Shown: one piece after another, positions 23,486 to 34,165 of the stretch
How the letters are laid out: each line of letters starts with the position of its first letter
Position numbering within the stretch: the stretch's first letter is position 1
From: Diatrype stigma
Taxonomy: Eukaryota > Ascomycota > Sordariomycetes > Xylariales > Diatrypaceae
NCBI GenBank assembly: GCA_022225965.2
Contig: JAKJXP020000002.1
Location: 682,001 to 746,000 of the forward strand
Length of the DNA stretch: 64,000 bases
Direction of reading: 5' to 3'
Notes under the pieces: generated by a model
What the model saw: only the letters and a program-made list of their open reading frames with translations
Database searches by the model: none
Told to the model about the DNA's origin: nothing
Program-made: the position numbers and the translations under genes

Positions 23486-24714
23486 ATGGTGGGCCAAGCT
23501 AATCTTCGAGGCATGCCTCCAGAGGTGAAGGTCCGCATCATGAAAAACCTCGACGCTGCCTCTCTCTCTGCACTCACCACAACCTGCCGATCTATGCGTG
23601 ACGTCTACACCCAAAATCGAGGCTCGATCAACGACAGCGTTTCCTCAAAGGCTCTCGGCCACGCCCGAACATTGGCCTTCGCATTGTATGCCGCCAACTG
23701 CGCTCCCTGGAAGGCACAATGGCCAGTACCCAACAAAGCTCAACTCGTACGGAATGTTCACCGTTACGGCCGCAAATACCTCAACCATGTCACTGATCAG
23801 CCTTCAATTCCCACAGACCAGATTACCCTTCCTATGATTCTGAAGATGGGTGCATTCCATCGAATTGTTGAGAAACTCACAGATTCTTTCTTCGATAATG
23901 CAGTCAATATGCATACCCATAAGGACGTCCCCAGCGCCGGAGACCCTTCAATCACGGAAGTTGCTAGAGCCCAACGAGGCTTCTATGCAATCGAAATTAC
24001 TCGCGTGCTTCTTCCTTACGAGGTGCTGGATGACTTTGAATTTGACCCGGCTTGGAACGTGCTCTGGCACTATTTCTCTCCTTGGGAGAATAGGATTGCT
24101 CGGGACATTGAGATTTGGATCCTTTTCATGCTCGAATGGTGTAAGTCAAGCTCGCCCCATAGTTGCTCAAACATCGCTCACCTAAACATCCAGCTTATCC
24201 CAAGAAACAACTGAAGTGGCTTCCAGCGGCAGAGCCCTATGGTTACATCGAAACCCAAGAAACCCAAATCCCCAGAGGATGGATGGCGCAATATGGAGTA
24301 CGTGGCCTGGCTAACATGGACGACGAAAACTGGATGATTACCTCTTGCTGCCGACTTGCGGACGGTTCGATCAAGTTACCCCCCCTCCGCACTTATTGTG
24401 CTTGCAAGGAACGTTTCGAAGATGAAATTGGTCTTTCTTGGATGAGAATGTCCCCCGACGACACGATGTATCGATCGCTGAACATCGATCATATCATCGC
24501 AAGATACCCGGAGGTGGAGATTGGCGCCCGTGACCTTTGGTATTATCTCATATATGTGGGATGCAAGACGGACAAGTCGCAGATGGAGATTAACATCGAA
24601 TATGAGTGTATTTCTTGGTGGGATCTCGCTCGCTTCCAAACTTTGTACCCTGGCGTTCTCCCCACTCTGCAGAATATGCAAGATGAGCTGATGGATTATT
24701 GCCTTAAACGCTGA
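23486..24714 (+). CDS. F-box-like protein
   Basis: Likely substrate receptor of an SCF ubiquitin ligase. Exons 23486..24140 and 24194..24714 give 391 aa; the intron has a GTAAGT donor and CCAG acceptor, and the frame joins as EW-S-YPKKQLKW. The N-terminal 45 residues resemble an F-box: MPPEVKVRIMKNLDAASLSA then TTCRSMRDVY, the usual P-E-V ... I ... L-D ... S-L ... L-x-x-x-C-R pattern. The remainder is Trp/Tyr-rich (LWHYFSPWENRIARDIEIW, DLWYYLIYVGC) with no recognisable repeat, as in many lineage-specific fungal F-box proteins. The start is the first ATG in frame; a poly-C tract lies just upstream. Targets are unknown. Confidence 0.82.
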
Positions 24715-24790
24715 TACTACTAGATCGGCTTCTTTCCGAGAGACTGGGCTTTGGAAGTCGAGGCGATATACATACCCGCATCACGTCTAT

Positions 24791-25234
24791 TCAATCTATC
24801 TTCCGGAAGCTTGCCTCGCATGAAGGGGCACAGGGGTGGTGTGGCTGCGTACGAAGAAACATGGCGAGGATTTGGAAGGCCGGCATATACCCCAAACCAG
24901 CTGCGATGGTATCCGTTCGACCATGCCGATACATCCGACTTGTGTATCTAGCCTGCATTTGATTGTCGACGCTGGCGATGCTACGCCAAACCAGGTCATC
25001 GGAATATACACATATGCAGCGAGAATGTCGATGGATAGTCATTCGGCATTCTTCTGTTCTGATGAGGATCTTCACATTGTGGTCAAGGTTGGCGTTGTGA
25101 AGTTCAGGACTGAACTCGGCCAGCTTCTTGCACGTCCAACCCAGAGAAACTTGTGCCATCCCGCGAGCTGTCAGATACCAAGTCATTCTGCCGTTAGGTC
25201 CTGTCCAGAGATACGCTTTGAGCTCGCTGCTCCA
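24791..25234 (-). pseudogene. Coding-like fragment of unknown gene
   Basis: The minus strand from 25234 reads openly to 24791 and looks protein-like: ELKAYLWTGPNGRMTWYLTA, SLGWTCKKLAEFSPELHNAN and RHSRCICVYSDDLVWRS are well-composed segments. A plausible acceptor (CTAGCCCCAG) precedes 25234, with a stop directly upstream in frame, so this would be an internal exon. I could not find a convincing first exon upstream or a clear donor and final exon downstream. It may be one exon of an undetected gene or a truncated relic. The family is not recognised. Confidence 0.3.
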
Positions 25235-25488
25235 CTGGGGCTAGCCGAGACGGACTTTAACCAGATGGTTGTGAGACAACCAGTTTCCTAATCTTTTTCC
25301 TATGTTTGTAGCAAATAGTCTCCTAAGTAGTTTCCTAAATTGTCTCTAATGAGCTATTCAAGCACTCCATGTAACATAGATTTCCTAGGTAACAATTCAA
25401 CTCTTACACAATGCTTTTGCTTCCGTCCATCTAAGTACCTCGACATGAGCGTGTAAGCCAAACTAACATCGATTTCTCCGCTCGACGT

Positions 25489-26958
25489 TCATCGTCGCCC
25501 ATGCTCGTCTTCCTCTACATCCACATCCACATCAATATTCCTCAGAATAGGCACGCCCTCCATCCCCGTTTCATTCTCTTCCCTAGTCCCCCCTTCAACA
25601 TCCAGTCCTCCGTCAATACTAATAGGACCCCCTTCCTTCTTCATGAGCGCAACCCACATCGCACTACCCAAGATAAAACCGCAACCCGCGAGGCTCATCC
25701 AGCCCATCCTATGCCCGAATATCCACCGATCGAACCCCGCCGCGAACAGCATGTTCGTGTACAGCATGGCGGTGGCCCGGTTGCTCGACTCTCCCGACAG
25801 ACCCGCCGTGAGCAGGAACTGCGTCGCAAACCCGGACACGCCGATACACAGCAGCAGGCCCCACTGGCGCAGCGAGTGCGGCGGCTCGAACCGCAGGTAC
25901 GGTTGGTCGTAGTCGGCGAGCGGCGCGAGCCCCAGCGCCGTGGCGCTCACGATGGCGCACCACGCCGAGAAGTAGTTGACGGCGTGCAGCGGGTGCGCCC
26001 GCGGCCCGATCCACCGCAGCGACAAGATCGCGCCCGCGCTGCCGAGCACCCCGAGCAACGCCACCCCGATCGCCGTCAGCCGCTCCGCGCTAGTCGCCAC
26101 GTGCTCGAGGCTCGGGCGCGTTGACTGCGCGACTGCCGTTGCGTTGAATGCTGTTGTGACTGCTCGTGCTCCTGCCCCTGCTGCTGATGCCGAGGCCGAG
26201 GCGGCGTCGACCGCTGCCCCAGAAAACAGAGACACGGGACGAGTGATCAGCACGACGCCGCCGAGGGCCACGAATGAGGCGAGCTGCTCCGTTCGCGTGA
26301 AGGGATCGTGGATGAACATGTGGCAGAGGTAGCCGGCGAGGTTGGGAGCCAGGAACGATATGACCGTGGCTTCGGCGAGTGGCAGATACATGACCGAGTA
26401 CCACATGCCGTAGATGCCGAAAAACCCCGTCAAGCCCCGCGCCACCAGCAGCCACCGGACGTTTTTGGGCCCGAGCGGCCCGTCCGGTATCCCCTTCCTC
26501 CACATGTAGAAGCCGCAGGCGACCACGGTCAGGATCATGCGGGTGAAGAGAACCTGCATGGGATGCATGCCGCCGTCCTCCAGTTCCAGTAGGCGGGCGG
26601 CGAGGTTCATTATGGCTCCGAACATCTGTGATAGGAACACGAGTAGCGGTGCTCTGTTCTTTTGCCATATCGACTTGAGAGAGCACCATAATCCCCTGTC
26701 CTCATTGCGAGGTACAGGACCGGGTGAGAAGCTTCTTATGCTAACAGGGGTACGCCGCCCATCGTGGGAGAATGGGCTCAGAGAGAGACTGCGGAGGTCG
26801 TTGGGGTCCAATAGTGTTGATACTGTCGTTACGGTCTTGTCCTGCTTCTTATGATCTCCTGTAAGCGAAGGGTTACGATCGAAAGTGTTACTACTTTCAT
26901 TGCTGACATAGTCCAGCTTCGCCGTCGGGGACTGTGGAATCGGTATGTTATCAGGCAT
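25489..26958 (-). CDS. EamA/DMT-superfamily transporter
   Basis: Multi-pass drug/metabolite-type transporter (EamA domains). Single exon of 489 aa. Residues 1-100 are a soluble, Ser-rich N-terminus. The first EamA repeat covers about 105-235 (GAIMNLAARLLE, MQVLFTRMILTVVACG, GFFGIYGMWYSVMYLPLAEATVISFLAP). An Ala-rich insert of about 50 residues (236-290) separates it from the second repeat (GVLGSAGAILSLRWIG to GFILGSAMWVALMKK, ending near 440). The tail is acidic (DVDVDVEEDEHGRR). Ten membrane segments are expected. The substrate and membrane are unknown; fungal relatives are annotated only as integral membrane proteins of the DUF6/SLC35G-like type. Confidence 0.9.
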   Translation of the reverse strand: MPDNIPIPQSPTAKLDYVSNESSNTFDRNPSLTGDHKKQDKTVTTVSTLLDPNDLRSLSLSPFSHDGRRTPVSIRSFSPGPVPRNEDRGLWCSLKSIWQKNRAPLLVFLSQMFGAIMNLAARLLELEDGGMHPMQVLFTRMILTVVACGFYMWRKGIPDGPLGPKNVRWLLVARGLTGFFGIYGMWYSVMYLPLAEATVISFLAPNLAGYLCHMFIHDPFTRTEQLASFVALGGVVLITRPVSLFSGAAVDAASASASAAGAGARAVTTAFNATAVAQSTRPSLEHVATSAERLTAIGVALLGVLGSAGAILSLRWIGPRAHPLHAVNYFSAWCAIVSATALGLAPLADYDQPYLRFEPPHSLRQWGLLLCIGVSGFATQFLLTAGLSGESSNRATAMLYTNMLFAAGFDRWIFGHRMGWMSLAGCGFILGSAMWVALMKKEGGPISIDGGLDVEGGTREENETGMEGVPILRNIDVDVDVEEDEHGRR

Positions 26959-29653
26959 GGTGTCCGGGAAGCACTCCGAGCCGTGGAGATCTAAAAGGCC
27001 AATTAACCAAAAGAAATCAGTATGGAAGGATATGGTCTTGTCTAAACGCCCATTGGCAACGAACTCCTATATGTAAGGGACGAACTTCGCCGGTGTGTTC
27101 TCAATGGCCTACTTGAAAGTGAAGCATCCACGGGATATGCAGGACCAAAGGCACCAAAACCCCCCATATTGAAAGAAACTTCACATATCTGGGGCCCAGC
27201 TGCAGCTATGTTTCCATATATCTCTGCAACCCAACAGACAACGCAATTCTGATGCCGCCATTGCCATTACCAAGCGCCGGCTGTGGAGGTGCCTCCGCAC
27301 CAGCCCACTTATTGTAGAAGCGGGATGCTACTCTAGTCTCTAGGAGGTCTTCATAACTACGGGACCACCTGCAACTCTCGCCAAGGAGCAAGCGAGCTGG
27401 CATGAAGAAGCGACACTATGGGTAATACGACCCCCCAGACCAGTGACAACGCAGGACGTCAAAATCCAAACAACTCCCTTGCGGCTCTCATGTCCACTTT
27501 GACAGATCATGTTGCAACTTGCCGTTGCAGTGCATGCCAGGGGTGCAGTGTCTCTTCCCATTTCAAGACAGCAAGAATGGCATGTGGCCGGTCTGTCGCC
27601 CCGATATCGCAATCCCGCACGATGGCATGCAGCAAATCGGAGCTTGCCCCGCGCGGCCCGCATTTCGGCAGACTCGGCTGCTAGTTAAACCCTGACACGG
27701 TGACACCCGACCGGCAAGCGGAACGATCTCTGGGTCAGGAAAGAGAGTTTGCCCCGGCGAAAGTGTGAAGATCGCTTATGGGATCGATGAAGCGGTTGAA
27801 GTCCATTGTTCTGGAGCTTTGGGTTTCTGGTCAACGACAAGATCGGCGTGGGGTGACGGATAACTAGTAAGTGGAGGACGCCTCCACAGCTCCCGCAGAG
27901 GAACCATCCCCATCCTTGCCCATCCTAGCCCCACACGTTCCAATGAAGATGATCGTGGGGGCGTGGCTTTGGTTCCTTCTTGGACGTCAACAGGGAACTG
28001 TTCGTGACCACATGATACTATTCCAAGAACGAAAGTCGACTTGGGTAGAGTCAGTATTGAGCCCGTGTGGGCGGTTGGCTTGATGCAATAGTATTGGTTG
28101 GGGCATAGAGAGGAGATCGTGAGAAATCTGTTTTCCAATTTCAAGACTTGGCATCGTTAGTGCAACTACATTTGATCTTGCCCTCTTTTACGTATCGATC
28201 GGCAACTTCGAGATACTTGGCTAGGATGTCGCGATACGTATGGAAATGTGTCCAGAGCAGCGTCTTGTTCATCCTGCTTCCTCACATCCATACGGTGTAT
28301 TTCAAGTTGAAGAAGTATCGGGATATCATGTATGGTTGAGGGATAGTAAAGGAGGGGATTTCCTGGTCATATAAGAAGATGAACTGCGTGTTTCCCGGAG
28401 CTTACTTATCGTGAGTGAACATCATCCCTTGAATAGATAAAAGAAGAAATGGAATAAAGAAGCATTCGTACTGTACCCGTATCATCCTCTCAGCCAATAT
28501 CTTCTCGGGTGGTATATGTCACAGGAGAATATAGCAGGGGGCTATAGGGGCCCACATGGATCCCGTACCGCCTATTAGTGGGAGGATCTACCGCTATATA
28601 AGGCGCCGTTCCCGCCTCTATAGCTCCCATAGGGCTCGATAACTGTCCTGTTTCTTTGCCCTTACTGGGTACCTCTTCCATCACCTCGGGCACGAAACAC
28701 CGGCAGTAGGTATGTCGGAAGTAGCCCTCTTCTCAAATTGCTATTATAATCAACGTCGCTTGACCACAACCAGTGACATTTAGTAGGTACACATCGTGCT
28801 CTTGCATGAATAGTACTGGGCTGATATCTCGAACCTTTATGTGGTAATACTTCCACCTGTCCTTATTCGTTGAATCTTGAAAGATCAGGTCGACGCAACT
28901 GTTGTTGTAGGTAGTTGATACAGTTGTCCGGCTAATATTCGCTTGTTGGCTGAAGCTAGAATGCTGGTGATTGTACTATAAGTCAAGCTGAACCCTAGCG
29001 GCCTGAATTTTAGGCAGACAACCCGCATTATGGACAAATTCAGTGTATTGCTAGTATTGACCTGCATTGAGCGCCTCCTAGTTTATCTTAGGTAGACTTT
29101 AGAACGGGAAATGATCTAGGCAGATACTATCGAGTCTTTCTCTCGTAATAGACTAAGAGCATTCGACAGGTCTCTTACTTTTGTAGGAGATCAAGACACG
29201 ATCTAGTTGGCCAGTGCATAAGACATCACCGTCTAACAAAGTTTTGCGGCTGAACTTGGATCCACATCGACCACGACGTCTACCCATATTCGCTTGATAC
29301 TACCGGCTTCTTACTAGTGTAACTAGAATACATACCCAGTCCAGACTAAACCAAGGGCGAGCGCGTCTAGGCTGACCGCGAGGTTGACACTCGTAGAGAC
29401 TATCATTCTCGACGAGTGACTCAGCCGATGAGCCGTTATACTATGTAGAAGCCGAGGCATACGGCGCCTTGCGAAAGACAAGCGGATAGCATTACGCACC
29501 CCGTTCCCTGAAATACCAAAGCGTACCAAATCTGGAGTAATTGTGTATATAAGGGGGCTGCCAGCATCCAGGTCCAATATGTCCGCGCCCATCGTGTTAT
29601 CCCATTGACTTTACCTACTAAATCAAGTTCCAGTCCTCTCCCATACTTTCGCC
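26959..29653. other. Intergenic, no supported gene
   Basis: About 2.7 kb. GC-richer patches at 27240-27700 and 27870-28000 hold short opposing open frames, none with family resemblance or good splice structure. The rest is AT-leaning with frequent stops. Confidence 0.45.
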
Positions 29654-29713
29654 ATGTCCAAGCTACCACCAGTCGATAAGTTGCCACTCGCCCTTCGCAA
29701 GAACCGTAGGTAA
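29654..29713 (+). promoter_or_regulatory. Upstream ORF (19 codons) before the 302-aa gene
   Basis: ATG at 29654 (GCCATGT context) encodes 19 residues ending at TAA 29711-29713, 18 bases before the main ATG at 29732. No intron acceptor joins it in frame to the main coding sequence, so it reads as a uORF if transcription starts upstream. It may reduce or regulate translation of the main ORF. Confidence 0.4.
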
Positions 29714-29731
29714 CAGTCCCTGAGATCATGT

Positions 29732-30761
29732 ATGAAGCTTATCGTCGTAGTGCGGGATGAATGGGACAACAAGAAGGCGAACTTCGAGAAGCAACTGTCA
29801 GATATCTTGACCGTTCCATGGACCATAGATGTCAACCCCAATCAGATATATGCCTATGCCAAAGACGGTTATGCAAAGGAGTCCCTGGGAAACTGCCTTG
29901 CAAGGTAAGCATTGACGTCTGAAGCTATGAGAAAGTGCAACCTGCTTATGTCTTTATAGCTACTTCGAAGGAGCTATCTATAGATTAAAGGAGTTCGTGG
30001 ATAGCTATGGCGAGCACGGCTTGAACCAGTTGAATACTATCAGCCATGCCCATGCCATGACCATGGACGTAGATGAGTCCAAGCAGTTCACGTATTGCGG
30101 TGCCGACATCCACGAGGGAAAACTGCGCATTTTGTTCGCCGAAGACCGCCTAGGATCGAACATCGACTACGCCCTGGAGAAGCTGGTGCTACTCAAGGCT
30201 CTCAACAACGCGCCCGCGCCCGAGGGTTCAGGCGCGACATTAAGCTTCGCGGCGCGCATGGACATTCAGAAGGAGTATTCACCCAAGGCCGAAGGGATTC
30301 AGAAGCAAATCGCGGAGCTCCTTGCGCGGTCCGACATCAAGCTGAACCCCAACTTCGAGGACACGTACGCCAAGCTCTCGGAGGCAGGCAAGGACCAGAG
30401 CGCGGAGGTCCGGCCCGACTGGCAAGGTCTGCTCGGCGCCTTCACCCGCCAGTACTTCGAGGGCCTCGCCAGCCAGCTGAAGTCGCAGAAGTTCGGGGAG
30501 GACGACCTCCTGCAGGAGGGTCTCAACGAGGAGCTTACCAAGGGTCAGATCGCGTTTCGGATTGTGGATAAGCTCGAGCGCGACCTGTACTCGGAAGCCG
30601 TCTTCGAAGATGGCGTGCTGTATCTCCAGGTAAGTGATGCTCTGCGCATCCGCACTCGCATTCATGCGCGTCACTCGTCACTAACACAACGCCAGTGCAC
30701 ACCGAAAACATGGGGGGTTAACATGGATTATACTGCCGAAGGTCTAGCTGATATATTATAG
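29732..30761 (+). CDS. Hypothetical protein, 302 aa
   Basis: Not recognised. Exons 29732..29904, 29960..30629 and 30696..30761 join in frame; the last intron has a textbook branch and acceptor (CTAACACAACGCCAG). The N-terminus reads MKLIVVVRDEWDNKKANFEK, then a mostly alpha-helical, charged protein follows with no signal peptide or membrane segment, so it is probably intracellular. Segments such as YCGADIHEGKLRILFAEDRL and the helical EKLVLLKAL, IQKQIAELLARSDIKLNPN and LTKGQIAFRIVDKLERDLY are well formed. The final 22-residue exon ends WGVNMDYTAEGLADIL. A 19-codon ORF lies directly upstream. The AT-rich transposon begins about 220 bases downstream. Confidence 0.7.
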
Positions 30762-30971
30762 ATTGAAGGTAAATAAAGGAATATCAGCTGCATATAGATG
30801 GCTGAGCGATTGATGGATTGGCTTGCTTGTTTCTAAGTTCTTCCACTGAAGAATATCATGGATGTACTACGTTTTTTCCCGGTTATGAGGCCTCCTAATT
30901 GCCTTCTACCTGTTTGTAGGCCGGCAGGCTTTGGTACCTTTAAATGCCCCAATCTTTCAGGGGTTTAGTGG

Positions 30972-30979
30972 TTCTTATT
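30972..30979 (+). repeat. Left target-site duplication of MULE
   Basis: TTCTTATT directly outside the left inverted repeat. It matches TTTTTATT outside the right repeat except for one C-to-T change. Confidence 0.7.
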
Positions 30980-31053
30980 GAGCCACCCTATTGAGGCCTT
31001 AAAACAATTAAGGCTATGCTCCATTTCTAGAAATCCATTAGGTTGCCAATTGC
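30980..31053 (+). repeat. Left terminal inverted repeat (74 bp)
   Basis: Starts GAGCCACCCTATTG and ends TTGCCAATTGC. Matches the reverse complement of 33889-33962 at 69 of 74 positions, with all five differences transitions. Confidence 0.9.
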
Positions 31054-31379
31054 CACTTATCTTATGCATCCCCCGAAATCCGTTAATCTTCCGAAATATG
31101 GTTTTGGTGCATTTTATTAGGAAAACTAACTAATCAGATATTTTCTTCGATATAGGTGCTTCCATATTAATATTTGCAACATATTGCAATTCAAAATAAT
31201 ACAATCCATTTATAATTATCGGATTTTTATAAATTAATTTCATTTCGTAATAATATAATATCCCATATTTTCGCTATGCAGCGGTTTCTTTTTTTTTTTT
31301 TAAAGGCGGCCCGAATAACGGCGCGTCTTATAATATAATGGATAAATTAATGTTTAGCTTAAATCGTTTCGCTTTTTTT

Positions 31380-33537
31380 TACGGTTATTAACTTATTAAG
31401 TATAACGGCGCAAATCGTATTATTAATAAGCAATATAAGCGGTATTATATATATTGCAATCGTAATACGAAAAATCCAAATAAAAGCAATAGTATTCGGC
31501 GCAATAACATACGTAATATTAATTATTCGTTTATGGATATTATTAAGGTTACGCGCAAAAACGATTATAAATGGGTATTCGTATTTTACGATTCATCGAA
31601 GTTAAAGCATAATTACGAACCTTTTAATGGTATTACGAATTATTCCGAAGCCCGCCGTTTTACCGAGCCGGAAAAGGTTATTATTAAAACCATGGCAGGT
31701 ATTAATCTTTAAATCCAAAAAATATACGCCGTCGTTAAATAAACCTTTCTTAATTATTATATTATACCGAAAAATATAAAGAACTTTATTTAATAGCATC
31801 GTTATAAGAAATTTAATGGCTTTATTGGCATCCAGGCTTTCGTTAAATATCTTTAGGATTATAAGTTCCCTTATTAAATTAAATACGAAAATAATAATTC
31901 TAATTGCGTTATTAGGATTATTTAAACGTATTTTTAATATATTAATATATAAAAGCGATATTCCGAAATATTCAGCTTTAATAATACATATAAAACGAAT
32001 AAATATTATATGCCTTTTTTTAACGTTATTGGAAGCATTTATATTAAATCGACGTATAACCAATGCTTCGATATTGTTTCTAATTAAATCCGGATTTAAT
32101 ACGACTAGCTAATAAGAAATTACATAAAATTAATAAAAAAGATCGAAATTCGCTAATTCGATATATTTATTTCCAATTTCGAGAATAAATAAAAAAAGGC
32201 TACTGCTGCTATTTTGCCGCTTACGTAATAACAGATTTGCATATTTTACATTAATAAAAACGTTATTCTTTACGTATATAAAAAATAAAAGAAAGCCCCG
32301 AAGGATTTCGTTAATAACGAGAATAATAATTACTAAGGGCATGTTTTTTCGGAAAAAATCCACGTTATAATTCGAAAATAAATTCGGAACTTTAATAAGC
32401 GGAATAATTAATTAATTATCGAGTTTCCAGGTATTCTTTTCGGGATAATTTCTTATATAAAGGAAGGCATTTTATATTATTAGAAATACGTTATATACTT
32501 TGCAATTAAAGCAAATTTCAACATTATTTAATAACGGTTAATTAACGAATTCGGTAAAAAACAATAGGCTATAATAACCTATTTCGAAAAGACCTATTTC
32601 CCTTATAAATACGAATGGGCCAATTGCTTCATTTCGTAATATCGCAATTACGGCATCCGTATTACGTTTTCCGTCGAATCCAATTATAAAAACCTTAAAA
32701 GTTATTTATAAAATAACCGCGGCGACTTATTTCGAATCGCCGAAAGCTTTAAACGTATGGTTGCGAAAATAAAGAATAATTATCGCGATACCATTAATAA
32801 GGAAAGCATTCGAATTCGAACGTTATTCCTAGGCCGCAAATGGCTCGGGCGGCTTCCGATAGTTTGCTTATGGAAGGCAATTAATTTATTAACATTTTAA
32901 CACTATAAAGCCGAAGCTTATATTTCTTTTGTTATTCGTTTTTTTTTTCGTATATTTCGACCTTGCCTTTTAAATAGCTGTTATTTCGAATTATAATATA
33001 ATTTTCCGTATGCTTATAAAATATTAAAAAATATTAAAATATTAAAAAAATAATTTATAATAATGGCTTTATAAGTTATTAACGTTAATACGAAATGATT
33101 AATTGGAAAAAACCTTACGTAAGAATAATTCTTATTGCTAATTAAAGAATTATATATTTAGCAATTTCGTAAACGGTTCCGTTCCGGTACTGTTACGCTT
33201 TTCGAAGTCCTTTAATTTTATTACCGACGGCGAAAGCTTTATCTTTTCGTTTGCCGCTATTTATTTTAATAGGAATTAATTAATTTCGATTCCGACGATA
33301 AGGCCCTTAGCCAATAGCCGCCCAATAACCGCGGAAGATTTTAATAGGCCCAACGGAATAATAACGGCCGCGGCGGCGGCGTTATTCGAGGTTGCGGCGG
33401 CGGCGCTGTTCGAATTTGCGGCGGTAGTGCTGTCCGGGGCCGCGGTGTTATCCGGGGCCGCGGTATTATTCGGGGCCGCGGTGTTGCCCGGAAAGGGCTT
33501 GCGATGGCTTTTTTTGTACCGGCTTTTACGCAAAAAG
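31380..33537 (+). pseudogene. Decayed MULE transposase
   Basis: Reading the plus strand gives a broken transposase with many TAA/TAG stops. The N-terminal part (about 31400-31715) resembles a FAR1/WRKY-like DNA-binding region: KYNGANRIINKQYKR, YKWVFVFYD and, before a conserved helix, ARRFTEPEKVIIKTMAGI. Near the C-terminal third (32578-32800) a segment of the fungal MULE type is clear: YFEKTYFPYKYEWANCF, YRNYGIRITF, VESNYKNLKSYL and NNRGDLFRIAESFKRMV. The tail at about 33375-33490 encodes an Arg-Gly repeat (RGRG type). Stops and Gln/Trp losses fit C-to-T and G-to-A change. The element cannot make an active enzyme. Confidence 0.8.
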
Positions 33538-33888
33538 CCGTTAATATTTTTAAACGGTAATAATAGGACTTAGTTATTTAATAATTATTACGGATTATAA
33601 AGCGGTAATGCGTTATACTTATAGCTAAAAACCTAGCTATAGCGGAATTTATAAATTGAAACGATATGAATAACGTTATACGGAAGGTTATTAACCTTAT
33701 AAAAGATTAAAAAAAGGGGCCTATATATGGAATTCTTTAAGGGGGAAATGCTTTAAAGAGGTATCGTTATAATAGCGTAATGCAAGATGCATAGAAAATA
33801 ACGTTATTTGCATACAAAACCATATGGTTTAAGTAATATTTTATATATGCCCGCATGGGTAAAGCTTTAGGTACGCACTAGCAGGTTA

Positions 33889-33962
33889 GCAATTGGCAAT
33901 CTAATAGATTTTTAGAAATGGAGCATAGCCTCAATTGTTTTAAGGCCTTAATAGGGTGGCTC
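33889..33962 (-). repeat. Right terminal inverted repeat (74 bp)
   Basis: Inverted copy of 30980-31053. Relative to the left copy it carries A for G at three places, T for C at one and G for A at one. Confidence 0.9.
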
Positions 33963-33970
33963 TTTTTATT
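33963..33970 (+). repeat. Right target-site duplication of MULE
   Basis: TTTTTATT directly after the right inverted repeat, the partner of TTCTTATT at 30972. Confidence 0.7.
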
Positions 33971-34165
33971 CGCCCAATTGTTCGGTTCGTACCTAAGCAA
34001 AGCCCCATTAATTACGTCACATGCTTGGCGCAGTTAACACCTTGAACTTTGCAGCCTGCGACCTGCAATAGGTCGCTTCCCGTCTTAATTACTGTATCTC
34101 GATAATGAACTTCCATCTGGATAACTAACTGCCCCTTCTGATGATATCCAAACCGAACACCTAGA

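Larger units (their letters stand above)
30980..33962 (+). mobile_element. Mutator-like (MULE/Hop-type) DNA transposon, RIP-degraded
   Basis: A 2983-bp element bounded by 74-bp terminal inverted repeats and an 8-bp duplication. The interior is extremely AT-rich, and its forward frame carries a decayed transposase. The two repeats differ at five positions, all transitions, and the remaining C bases inside are largely in CpG, as expected of repeat-induced point mutation acting on CpA. Size, long repeats and 8-bp duplication fit fungal MULEs such as Hop. It lies between the 302-aa gene and the EI24-like gene and does not interrupt either. Confidence 0.85.

Noticed and set aside
29654..29904. Treating the 19-codon ATG frame as exon 1 of the 302-aa gene
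   Set aside because: The available donor (GTAACA) leaves phase 2 and no acceptor restores the downstream frame.
33276..33533. Minus-strand 85-codon Ala/Asn/Thr-rich frame in the transposon
   Set aside because: It is antisense of the Arg-Gly-rich transposase tail and arises from the GC repeat.
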